The notes below the pieces were generated by a model. It had not been told where the DNA came from. It did no database searches and saw only the letters and a list, made by a program, of their open reading frames with translations. A stretch of DNA of 35,361 nucleotides from Deltaproteobacteria bacterium RIFOXYA12_FULL_58_15 (lineage in GTDB: Bacteria; Myxococcota; XYA12-FULL-58-9). Position 1 is the first letter of the stretch, and every line of letters begins with the position of its first letter. Shown piece after piece: positions 10,073-17,340 of this stretch. Position numbers and translations under genes: made by a program. The stretch covers positions 1 to 35,361 of the forward strand of contig MGST01000038.1 of the NCBI GenBank assembly GCA_001798605.1. The letters are read 5' to 3'.

Positions 10073-10719
10073 GGCCTATCACGAAAGGCACCGAGCCCCC
10101 GAGCCTCACCGCACACCGCCAGACGGCGCACTGCGACTACGACAACTACCCCGACAAAGATGCTCTGCGCCATTCGCTGGTCACCGAACAACGGGGACTG
10201 TGCTGCTACTGCATGAGCCGGATCCATGACGGACCGGACACGATGAAGATCGAGCACTGGCACTGCCAGCACAACCATCCCGCGGAACAGCTCAGCTATC
10301 GTAACCTGCTCGGGGCATGCGTTGGTGGTCAAGGCAAGCCGCCGAGCCTCCAGCATTGCGACACGTGCAAGGGTGATCGAAACCTGCGGTGGAATCCGGC
10401 TGAACCTTCCCACCACATCGAGACACGAGTTCGATACGAGATCGATGGCAGCATTCGCTCTGACGACACTGTCTTCGATGCGCAACTCGATGACGTGCTC
10501 AACCTAAATCTCCGGGTGCTGAAGAACAATCGGAAGGCCATCTGGGATGCCATAGCTGCGTGGTGGACTTCAGAGAAGGCACGGCTCCGTGGGCCAGTGC
10601 CACGCTCTCGGTTTGAAGGTGAGCGCGACCGGCGGATTGTTGGGAATGGGGAGCTCGAGCCGTACTCCCAAGTCGCCGTCTGGTGGCTCGACCAACGACT
10701 CGCGAGGATGTCTGCATGA
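10069..10719 (+). CDS. ptuB: PtuB-like HNH nuclease (TIGR02646 family)
   Basis: A 216-residue protein with the cysteine/histidine pattern of TIGR02646/PtuB nucleases: CCYC at 45-48, IEHWH at 61-65 carrying the HNH catalytic His, SYRNLLGAC ending at Cys84, and HCDTCKGD at 96-103. These give a zinc-ribbon-supported beta-beta-alpha-metal site. In Septu, PtuB cuts nucleic acid when released or activated by the PtuA ATPase. Both ends overlap neighbours by ATGA (with ptuA at 10069-10072, with hsdR at 10716-10719), so the pair is locked into the restriction operon instead of standing as an independent cassette. The C-terminal half is helical with no motif I recognise. Confidence 0.82.
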   Translation: MRPITKGTEPPSLTAHRQTAHCDYDNYPDKDALRHSLVTEQRGLCCYCMSRIHDGPDTMKIEHWHCQHNHPAEQLSYRNLLGACVGGQGKPPSLQHCDTCKGDRNLRWNPAEPSHHIETRVRYEIDGSIRSDDTVFDAQLDDVLNLNLRVLKNNRKAIWDAIAAWWTSEKARLRGPVPRSRFEGERDRRIVGNGELEPYSQVAVWWLDQRLARMSA

Positions 10720-13700
10720 GCGAAAAGCGCCACTCCGAAGCCGCCTTCGAGACCGTCATCGAGCACCACCTCCTCGGCAACGGCTACGTCGCCATCGAGC
10801 GCGACGGTTTCGATCGCGAACGAGCCATCTTCCCGTCGGTCGTCCTCGAGTTCATCCGCGAGACCCAGCCCAAGGAGTGGGCGAAGCTTGAGGCCCTGCA
10901 CGGCGCCAAGACAGGCGACCAGGTTCTTTCAGATCTGTGCAAGTGGATGGATACGAACGGGTCACTCGCGACCCTGCGCCACGGCTTCAAGTGCTACGGC
11001 CGCACGCTGTATGTGGCCTACTTCAAGGCGGCGCACGAGCTGAATCCGGAGCTCGAGGAGCGCTACGCGAAGAACCGGGTCGGCTTGACGAGGCAGCTTC
11101 ACTTCTCGGCTCGGTCCGAGAAGTCGCTCGACGTCACCTTGAGCCTGAACGGCATCCCGGTGGCGACGCTCGAGCTGAAGAACCCGATGACCGGCCAAAC
11201 CGCAGAGGATGCGCGCCGCCAGTACAAGCAGGACCGCGATCCGCGCGAGCCGATCTTCGAGTTCAAGCGCCGCACGCTCGTCCACTTCGCAGTCGACACC
11301 GAATGCGTGATCATGACGACGCGCCTCGCCGGCAGCGCCACCCACTTCCTCCCCTTCAATAAGGGATCCGACGGTGGTGCCGGCAACCCGCCCGACCCGG
11401 CCGGGCGCACCTATCGCACAGCGTATCTCTGGGAGGAGGCGCTTGCCCGCGACGGCCTGCTCGACCTTCTTGCCCGCTTCATCCACCTCCAGGTCGACGA
11501 GAAGCGCGACGACCAGGGCCGGAAGGTCAAGACCGAGTCGATGATCTTCCCACGCTATCACCAGCTTGAGGCCGTGTGTTCGCTTGTGGACTCCGCTCGA
11601 GCCGAAGGCGTCGGCCACAACTACCTGGTCGAGCACTCGGCTGGGAGCGGCAAGAGCAACACGATCGGCTGGCTCACCCACAGGCTTGCCTCGCTGCATG
11701 ATGTCAACAACGCACGCGTGTTCGACAGCGTGATCGTGGTGACAGACCGCGTCGTCCTCGACCAGCAGCTACAGGACACGATCTACCAATTCGAGCACAA
11801 ACGGGGCGTCGTCCAGCGGATTGACGAACGCTCGCGGCAGCTTGCCGAAGCGCTAGAGAACGCGGTGCCCGTCATAATCAGCACGGTGCAGAAGTTCCCG
11901 TTCGTGTCCCGGCAGCTCCTGAAGATGGCCGAGGAGCGCGGCTCCGAGGGGGGGGGTGTCCTTCCGACGCGGCGCTGCGCGGTCATCATCGACGAGGCGC
12001 ATAGCTCCCAGGGCGGTGAGACCGCCACCGACCTCAAGGAGGTCCTGGGTGGCGAGCAGCTCCGGCAAGAGGCGCAGAAACGCGCGGTCGAGGAAGGCCG
12101 CGAGGACCTCGAAGAACTGTTCCGCAGCATGGCCAAGCGGGGCAAGCAGACGAACCTGAGCTTCTTCGCCTTCACCGCGACCCCGAAGCACAAGACCTTC
12201 GCCGTTTTCGGACACGGGGGGAAGCCGGCCCACCGTTACACCATGCGGCAGGCCATCGAGGAGGGCTTCATCCTCGACGTGCTGAAGAACTACACGACCT
12301 ACGCGACGTACTTTAAGCTGCTCAAGGCGTGCGAAGACGACCCCAACGTCGAGCGCAAGAAGGCGGCACGGGCACTCGCGCGATTCCTGCGCCTTCATCC
12401 CCACAACATCGCGCAGAAGACCGAGGTGATGGTCGAGCACTTCAACGCGGTGACGCGCCACAAGATCGGCGGCCGAGCCAAAGGCATGGTCGTGACCGGT
12501 TCGCGTCTCGAGGCGGTTCGCTACAAGCAGAGCTTCGACAGGTACATCCAAGAGAAGGGCTACCCCATCAAGTCGCTGGTCGCGTTCTCTGGCACGGTGG
12601 TCGACGACAAGGTTCCGGACGTCTCCTACACCGAGGAGGGCATGAACCAGGGGATCCGTGAGAAGGAGCTACCGGAGAAGTTCGCCACGCAGGAGTACCA
12701 GGTCTTGCTCGTGGCCGAAAAGTATCAGACCGGATTTGACCAGCCGCTCCTTCACACGATGTACGTGGACAAACGGCTCGCCGGAATTCAGGCCGTGCAG
12801 ACCCTCTCGCGCCTCAACCGTATCCACCCGCTGAAGGAGGATACGTTCGTCCTCGACTTCGTGAACGACCGCGAAGAGATCCGAGAGGCCTTCAAAACCT
12901 ACTACGAGGGCGCGGAGATGGGTGAGGAGGTCGATCCGGCCCGTCTGTACGCCATCAAGAGCGAGCTCGACGTGACGGGGATCTACTTGAACGAGGAGGT
13001 GGAACGGTTCTGCGAGGTCTACTTCAAGCCCAAGCAGAAACAGAGCGCGCTCGACCACCAGGCGATGAACGCGGCCCTCGATCCGGCGGTTTCCCGATTC
13101 GCCGCCCGGCAAACGGAGAACGAAGACGAGGCCGAGCTGTGGCGTGGCAAGCTACAGGCATTCCAGAACCTGTACGGCTTCCTGAGCCAGGTCATCCCCT
13201 ATCAGGATTCCGACCTCGAGCGTCTCTACGTCTTCATCCGGCACCTCTCGGCCAAGCTGCCTCGCCGCCCGGGCGGGCAGGCCTATCGCTTCGACGACGA
13301 GGTCAAGCTCGAATACTACCGGCTGCAGAAGATCAGCGAAGGCTCGATATCGCTGCGCGACGGCGATGCTCGACGTCTCGACGGTCCCGCGGAAGTCGGC
13401 AGCGGGGTGCTGCGCGAGCAGCCCGTGCTCCTCTCACAACTGATCGACATCGTGAACGAGCGGTTCGGCACGGACTTCAACCAAGCCGACCAGCTCTTCT
13501 TCGACCAGATCGTCGAAGAGGCGATGACCGACGAAGGGTTGCGGCAGGCAGCTGCGGTGAACCCCGGTGATAAGTTCCAGCTCCTATTCAGGAACGTGCT
13601 GGAGAAGCTCTTCGTCGACCGCATGGACCAGAACGAAGAGATCTTCGTGCGGTTCATGAACGACGCTCCATTCCAGAAGGTCGTCACGGCATGGATGGCC

Positions 13701-14291
13701 GAGGAAGCCTACAGGCGCCTTCGCTCAGATGGGAGTGTCGCGGATACCGCCGATGACGCAAGGCGCCCACGGCTCCGAATCGTCCACCCCAGCCCCAAGG
13801 AGCGCTACGCAACGTGCGTGCCGCTGCTCACGCTGAAGGCGGCGGCGGGCGCGTTCGGTGGTGCGCAACACGTAGAAGAGGACACGCAGACCTGGGTCAC
13901 GGTTGAGGGGAGCCGCCGGTTGCGGTCTGGGATGTTCGTGGCCCAGGTCGTCGGCAAGTCCATGGAGCCGCGGATTCCTGACGGTGCGTGGTGCCTGTTC
14001 GTCGGCCCCGTTGAAGGAACGAGGCAAGGACGCATTGTCCTTGTCCAGCACCGCGACATCCACGACCCCGACACCGACGCCCGCTTCACGGTCAAACGGT
14101 ACGAGAGCGATAAGGTCGCCGATGGAGAGGACACCTGGCACCACAGCGTGATCAGGCTGCTGCCCATCAATCCGTCGTACCGGCCGATCGTCCTCAAAGG
14201 CATCGAGGAGGGCGAGATCTCCGTCATCGCTGAGCTAGTCGAGGTTCTGGGGACGGATGGACCGGCCCCGGTAGGCCAGGACGAGGTGTAG
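10716..14291 (+). CDS. hsdR: Type I restriction endonuclease subunit R fused to a LexA-like S24 peptidase domain
   Basis: An 1191-residue protein. The PD-(D/E)xK nuclease domain is N-terminal, with Asp139 (KSLDVTL) and Glu153-x-Lys155 (LELKNP). The SF2 translocase motor follows, with Walker A AGSGKS at 309-314, DEAH at 426-429, FFAFTATP as motif III, and LSRLNRIHP as motif VI. A helical coupling region runs to about 1000. The last 160 residues are an added S24/S26 peptidase domain. It has KAAAGAFGG near 1041-1049 (Ala1044-Gly1045 at the LexA-style cleavage position), VVGKSMEPRIPDGAW with Ser1082, and FTVKRY with Lys1127, the expected Ser-Lys dyad. HsdR cuts unmodified DNA after translocation. 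The ATG at 10716 is chosen because it overlaps the ptuB stop. The gene appears complete. Confidence 0.93.
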   Translation: MSEKRHSEAAFETVIEHHLLGNGYVAIERDGFDRERAIFPSVVLEFIRETQPKEWAKLEALHGAKTGDQVLSDLCKWMDTNGSLATLRHGFKCYGRTLYVAYFKAAHELNPELEERYAKNRVGLTRQLHFSARSEKSLDVTLSLNGIPVATLELKNPMTGQTAEDARRQYKQDRDPREPIFEFKRRTLVHFAVDTECVIMTTRLAGSATHFLPFNKGSDGGAGNPPDPAGRTYRTAYLWEEALARDGLLDLLARFIHLQVDEKRDDQGRKVKTESMIFPRYHQLEAVCSLVDSARAEGVGHNYLVEHSAGSGKSNTIGWLTHRLASLHDVNNARVFDSVIVVTDRVVLDQQLQDTIYQFEHKRGVVQRIDERSRQLAEALENAVPVIISTVQKFPFVSRQLLKMAEERGSEGGGVLPTRRCAVIIDEAHSSQGGETATDLKEVLGGEQLRQEAQKRAVEEGREDLEELFRSMAKRGKQTNLSFFAFTATPKHKTFAVFGHGGKPAHRYTMRQAIEEGFILDVLKNYTTYATYFKLLKACEDDPNVERKKAARALARFLRLHPHNIAQKTEVMVEHFNAVTRHKIGGRAKGMVVTGSRLEAVRYKQSFDRYIQEKGYPIKSLVAFSGTVVDDKVPDVSYTEEGMNQGIREKELPEKFATQEYQVLLVAEKYQTGFDQPLLHTMYVDKRLAGIQAVQTLSRLNRIHPLKEDTFVLDFVNDREEIREAFKTYYEGAEMGEEVDPARLYAIKSELDVTGIYLNEEVERFCEVYFKPKQKQSALDHQAMNAALDPAVSRFAARQTENEDEAELWRGKLQAFQNLYGFLSQVIPYQDSDLERLYVFIRHLSAKLPRRPGGQAYRFDDEVKLEYYRLQKISEGSISLRDGDARRLDGPAEVGSGVLREQPVLLSQLIDIVNERFGTDFNQADQLFFDQIVEEAMTDEGLRQAAAVNPGDKFQLLFRNVLEKLFVDRMDQNEEIFVRFMNDAPFQKVVTAWMAEEAYRRLRSDGSVADTADDARRPRLRIVHPSPKERYATCVPLLTLKAAAGAFGGAQHVEEDTQTWVTVEGSRRLRSGMFVAQVVGKSMEPRIPDGAWCLFVGPVEGTRQGRIVLVQHRDIHDPDTDARFTVKRYESDKVADGEDTWHHSVIRLLPINPSYRPIVLKGIEEGEISVIAELVEVLGTDGPAPVGQDEV

Positions 14292-14311
14292 ATGGTGATC
14301 AGGAGGGCCAC

Positions 14312-16282
14312 ATGACGTCCATGTCCACAGCGGATCTCGAACAGCTCGTCGAGGGGTCTGACCTCGAGGCGAAGCTCGCCGCTGGGCGGGATGGTCGCGG
14401 TGAGCTGCCCTCGTCGTTCTTCGAGACATACTCGGCCTTCGCCAATACCGATGGCGGCGTCGTGCTCCTCGGCGTCGAGGAGACCCCGGACGGCAAGCTG
14501 GTCGCCAAGGGCATGACCGTGCCGGCCAAGGTGGTCCGCGCCCTCTGGGACGGGCTCAATAACACGCAGCGAGTGAACACAAACCTGCTGCGCGAGCAAG
14601 ACGTCGAGACACTGGACGTGGAGGGCAAGGCGGTCATTCGCATCGCAGTGCCGCGGGCCACGCGCCGCCAGCGGCCGGTCTATGTCGGCCCGAACCCGCT
14701 CACCGGCTCGTTCCGCCGCAACAACGAAGGCGACTACCGCTGCCCTGAGGAGGTCGTTCGGCGGATGGTCGCCGAGCAGGTCGAGGACACCCGCGATGCC
14801 CACATCCTGCGCGGCTTCGGTGTTGGCGACCTGGACGCAACCACCATTGCCAAGTATCGCCAGCGCTATCAGACGCGCAGCCCCGACCATCCCTGGAACA
14901 GTCTCGACGAGAAGGAGTTCCTGTGCTCCATCGGCGCCTTCGGCAGCGACCGGGAGGCTGGCATCGAGGGGCTGACCTCGGCGGGCCTGCTCATGTTCGG
15001 CAAGCTCGTCCCGATCAAGGACTCCTTCCCCAACTACATGCTCGACTTCCAGGAGCGCGCCGACGCCCGCCCCGACAGCCGGTGGGTCGATCGGCTGACC
15101 ACGGACGGCACCTGGTCGGGGAACCTCTTCGATTTCTACGCGCTCGCGATCCAGCGGCTCTTCCGCGACCTGCGCGTGCCATTCCAGCTTCGGGGCGACA
15201 CCCGCATCGACGAGACCCCGGTTCACGAGGCCCTGCGCGAGGCTCTCGTGAACACGCTCATCCACGCGGACTACACCGGCCGGGTGTCGGTGCTCGTGGT
15301 GAAGCGCTCCGACCTCTTCGCCTTCCGCAACCCCGGCGCCATGCGGATGCCCGTCGAGACCGCCCTGCGCGGCGGCGTCAGCGACTGCCGCAACCGGCGG
15401 CTGCAGGACATGTTCCGGTACGTGGGCCTCGGCGAGCAGGCCGGCTCGGGCATCCCGAAGATCCAGTCCGCCTGGCGAACCCAGCACTGGCGCTCGCCTG
15501 AGATGGTCGAGAACGTCGAGCCCTACGAGCAGACGATCTTCACGCTGCGCATGGCGAGCCTGCTGCCCGCCGAGGTCGTGCAGGCGCTGGAGCAGCGATT
15601 CGGCGCCGCCTTCGACCAGGCCTCCGAGGTCCAGAAGCTGGCCCTCGTGGCCGCCGCCGTCGAGCGATCGGTCACCCACGCTCGGCTGCGATCGATGACC
15701 GACGCGCACCCGCGCGACGTGACCGTGGCCCTGTCGTCGCTGGTGCAGAGGGGCCTCCTGGAGTCCGGCGGGGCCCACAAGCGGACCTTCTACTTCCTGC
15801 CAGGGGAGCGGCCGGGGGCTGAGGCGACGCCGGTCAGCTTCGAGTTGCCGCTGCCGGGGCTGGAAGATGGCACTGCAACGTCGATGACCAGATCCCCACG
15901 CAACGGCCTGAGCTTCCAACATAAGGAAGCGAGCTCCCAACACAACGGCCCGAGCTTCCAACATAAGGAGCCAAGCTCCCAACATAGCGAGCCTGACGCG
16001 ACGCTAGACCCGGAGGTGGCTGCCCTAGCGGAGGGACTCCGCAGCCGGAAGCGGGCGAAGCCCGAAGAGGTCGAGCGCGTGATCCTTGCCCTCTGCAGGG
16101 GGGGCTTCCAGACTGTGCCCACCCTCGCCAGGCTGACTGGCAGAGGCACTGAGACGCTGAGAAATCACTACCTCTCCAGGCTAGTCGCAGACGGACGTCT
16201 CGAATTGTTGCACCCCGATCAGCCGACCCATCCTGTTCAGGCCTACCGCACGGTGGCAGGAAAAGGGAGTAGCGGCTGTTGA
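14312..16282 (+). CDS. AlbA_2 (Schlafen-like) / HATPase_c_4 protein
   Basis: A 656-residue protein. The N-terminal AlbA_2 domain is at about 10-130 (GSDLEAKLA, AFANTDGGVVLLGVEE). A GHKL-type HATPase_c_4 domain lies at about 295-400, with HEALREALVNTLIHADY from residue 305 and GLGEQAGSGIPKI further on. A C-terminal winged-helix-like region covers about 585-650 (LARLTGRGTETLRNHYLSRL). Proteins of this build are often encoded beside type I restriction genes. Their role is unsettled, with nucleic-acid-binding, ATP-dependent regulation or an effector function proposed. AGGAGG at 14301-14306 fixes the start. The gene lies 20 bp after hsdR and probably ends the operon. A repetitive SxQHxxx linker (residues 534-561) separates the ATPase part from the C-terminal domain. 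Confidence 0.88.
   Translation: MTSMSTADLEQLVEGSDLEAKLAAGRDGRGELPSSFFETYSAFANTDGGVVLLGVEETPDGKLVAKGMTVPAKVVRALWDGLNNTQRVNTNLLREQDVETLDVEGKAVIRIAVPRATRRQRPVYVGPNPLTGSFRRNNEGDYRCPEEVVRRMVAEQVEDTRDAHILRGFGVGDLDATTIAKYRQRYQTRSPDHPWNSLDEKEFLCSIGAFGSDREAGIEGLTSAGLLMFGKLVPIKDSFPNYMLDFQERADARPDSRWVDRLTTDGTWSGNLFDFYALAIQRLFRDLRVPFQLRGDTRIDETPVHEALREALVNTLIHADYTGRVSVLVVKRSDLFAFRNPGAMRMPVETALRGGVSDCRNRRLQDMFRYVGLGEQAGSGIPKIQSAWRTQHWRSPEMVENVEPYEQTIFTLRMASLLPAEVVQALEQRFGAAFDQASEVQKLALVAAAVERSVTHARLRSMTDAHPRDVTVALSSLVQRGLLESGGAHKRTFYFLPGERPGAEATPVSFELPLPGLEDGTATSMTRSPRNGLSFQHKEASSQHNGPSFQHKEPSSQHSEPDATLDPEVAALAEGLRSRKRAKPEEVERVILALCRGGFQTVPTLARLTGRGTETLRNHYLSRLVADGRLELLHPDQPTHPVQAYRTVAGKGSSGC
15911..15994 (+). 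repeat. Four tandem 21-bp repeats encoding an SxQHxxx heptad linker
   Basis: Four in-frame 21-base units (15911-15931, 15932-15952, 15953-15973, 15974-15994) encode SFQHKEA, SSQHNGP, SFQHKEP and SSQHSEP. Units 1 and 3 are near identical, and so are 2 and 4, so the array also reads as a 42-base doublet. It lies in the linker of the AlbA_2/HATPase protein. In-frame tandem repeats of this kind can expand or contract without shifting the frame. Confidence 0.85.
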
Positions 16283-16464
16283 ACGCCACCGAGAGCTGGC
16301 CCCGACCCGTTGAACGCTCTCTGGGGCTCTCTCCCCGGCGAGGCCCGCAGAGAGCGATCTCGGGCGCGAAGACGCCGCCGCCGGCGGCGGTCGTGATCTC
16401 TGGCTGCGGTCGTGGAGAGCGGGAGCGAGGACGGCGAGCGCGCAGATGCCCGCGAGGACTGGCC
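16283..16464. other. Non-coding boundary stretch with GC palindrome
   Basis: No convincing gene is seen between the AlbA_2 stop and the tRNA terminator. It holds a perfect 16-base palindrome (CCGCCGCC then GGCGGCGG, 16375-16390), a direct repeat of GTTGAACGC near 16278 and 16310, and several GAGAGC/GCTCTC inverted segments. There is no T-run after the palindrome on the + strand, so it is not a standard terminator for the defence operon. This may be the edge of the inserted region. Confidence 0.4.
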
Positions 16465-16504
16465 AAAAAAGCAGAAGCCCCGAGGGGTCGCCTCGGGGCT
16501 TCTG
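16465..16504 (-). terminator. Rho-independent terminator of the tRNA-Asn gene
   Basis: A 14-bp perfect stem (16472-16485 with 16491-16504, CAGAAGCCCCGAGG and its complement) with a 5-base loop is followed on the - strand by six Ts (AAAAAA at 16465-16470 on the + strand). It lies 41 bases past the 3' end of the tRNA in its transcription direction. There is no T-run on the + strand side, so it acts mainly on - strand transcription. Confidence 0.92.
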
Positions 16505-16535
16505 TAAACCACTAACCCCACCGAAGTTGGTGGGG
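16502..16535 (-). other. tRNA trailer: anticodon-arm complement and 7-bp hairpin
   Basis: Between the tRNA 3' end and the terminator the - strand trailer has two structured pieces. CCCCACC (16516-16522) and GGTGGGG (16529-16535) form a perfect 7-bp hairpin with a 6-base loop. Next to it, CTGTAAACCACTA on the + strand (16502-16514) matches the anticodon arm of the tRNA (CTGTTAACCACTA on the - strand) at 12 of 13 bases. The tRNA precursor therefore contains a segment nearly complementary to its own anticodon arm. Confidence 0.6.
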
Positions 16536-16544
16536 GAGTAGATT

Positions 16545-16620
16545 TGGCTCCTCAGGACGGACTTGAACCGCCGACCTAGTGGTTAACAGCCACCCGCTCT
16601 GCCAACTGAGCTACTGAGGA
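16545..16620 (-). tRNA. tRNA-Asn (anticodon GTT)
   Basis: A 76-base cloverleaf read on the - strand. The acceptor stem TCCTCAG pairs with CTGAGGA, the discriminator is G and CCA is encoded (16545-16547). The D stem is GCTC/GAGC, the anticodon stem GGTGG/CCACT has one G-U pair, and the loop CTGTTAA gives anticodon GTT. The T arm is GGCGG TTCAAGT CCGTC. All lengths are canonical. A strong terminator lies downstream. The 3' end points toward the high-GC defence region, the common geometry for islands inserted at tRNA genes. Confidence 0.97.
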
Positions 16621-16666
16621 TCAACGGCGGGCTTATTAGCTGTTTTCGTACCCTTCGGTCAAGAGC

Positions 16667-17200
16667 TCACTTGTTGCCCTTCGCGATATCCACATAGGCC
16701 ATGCGCAGATCGGAGACGATGCGTTGGAGTGCTTGGGCCTCCTGTGCTGAGAGGTTTCCCGCGGTCTTCTCTTGCAACATGCCGATGATGTCGATGTACT
16801 CACGGCCAAGATCTGGATTGAAAGGCATCTCGCCGGTCTGCTCTGGGGGAAGGGCACCGAGCGCTGCCAAGGCGTTGGTGGCCAGGGAGGCGACGAAGCT
16901 CATGAAGTCCATGGTTCGGCGTTTACCGGCGACCTTGGCGTACTCTAGATCTTCAGGAGTCGGGGCGGGCCTCTGTTTCTGCTGGAACGCAGCTGCAGGT
17001 TTTGACTCAGGACCCGGTTGCGGTTGCGGTTGCGGTCGCGGTTGCGATTGCGGTTGCGGGCGCGGGCGCGGTGGCGGTGGTGGGGACGGCTCTGGGGCGC
17101 GAGGTTTCTCGTTCTCTGACTCTGGACGAACGTCACCGTCTGCGGTGAAATGACGACGGTCCCTGATCTTGAAGCCTTTGCCTTCCGATTCTTCTGTCAT
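16667..17200 (-). CDS. DUF1844 domain-containing protein
   Basis: A 177-residue, probably cytoplasmic protein. The short N-terminal motif KGFKIRDRRHF is typical of deltaproteobacterial DUF1844 proteins. Residues 35-80 are a low-complexity proline-rich linker with P-Q/P-R repeats. The C-terminal 90 residues form DUF1844: MDFMSFVASLATNALAALG, then NPDLGREYIDIIGMLQEKT and QRIVSDLRMAYVDIAK, a helical domain of unknown function. GGAGAG precedes the ATG. It lies 140 bp downstream of the HtrA-type protease on the same strand and 46 bp before the tRNA. It may share transcription with the protease, but the gap leaves room for its own promoter. Confidence 0.88.
   Translation of the reverse strand: MTEESEGKGFKIRDRRHFTADGDVRPESENEKPRAPEPSPPPPPRPRPQPQSQPRPQPQPQPGPESKPAAAFQQKQRPAPTPEDLEYAKVAGKRRTMDFMSFVASLATNALAALGALPPEQTGEMPFNPDLGREYIDIIGMLQEKTAGNLSAQEAQALQRIVSDLRMAYVDIAKGNK
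17016..17081 (-). repeat. Hexanucleotide repeats coding P-Q/P-R linker
   Basis: About eleven imperfect six-base units (mostly GGTTGC on the + strand, drifting to GGGCGC and GGTGGC) lie inside the DUF1844 gene and encode alternating Pro-Gln and Pro-Arg. This is a flexible linker likely to vary in length between strains. Confidence 0.8.
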
Positions 17201-17340
17201 CCGACTCTCCGGGTATCCTCGTGCGTGTGTCCGGGTGCTACTGTTCCAACCTCGGTTGCATCACACACAACCGATGGGTGCACAACTACAAAAGACAGTT
17301 CCGTGTTCTCTTCGCTAAACTCTGGCGATCGCTGGGGCAG

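Noticed and set aside
8465-10719. PtuAB as effector of a retron (Ec78-like)
   Set aside because: No reverse transcriptase gene or ncRNA-like region is present near the pair.
13805-15985. Long - strand open frame (726 codons) opposite hsdR and the AlbA_2 gene
   Set aside because: It is a mirror of GC-rich codon use in two clearly recognisable + strand genes and shows no family motif.
15911-15994. 21-bp repeats as a possible CRISPR array
   Set aside because: The units are contiguous, without spacers, and lie in frame inside a protein gene; they code heptads.
16375-16390. GC palindrome as terminator of the defence operon
   Set aside because: No T-run follows on the + strand, and the palindrome is a CCG/CGG simple repeat.
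16279-16515. 78-codon + strand open frame before the tRNA
   Set aside because: It runs through the tRNA terminator hairpin, is low complexity and has no ribosome-binding site.
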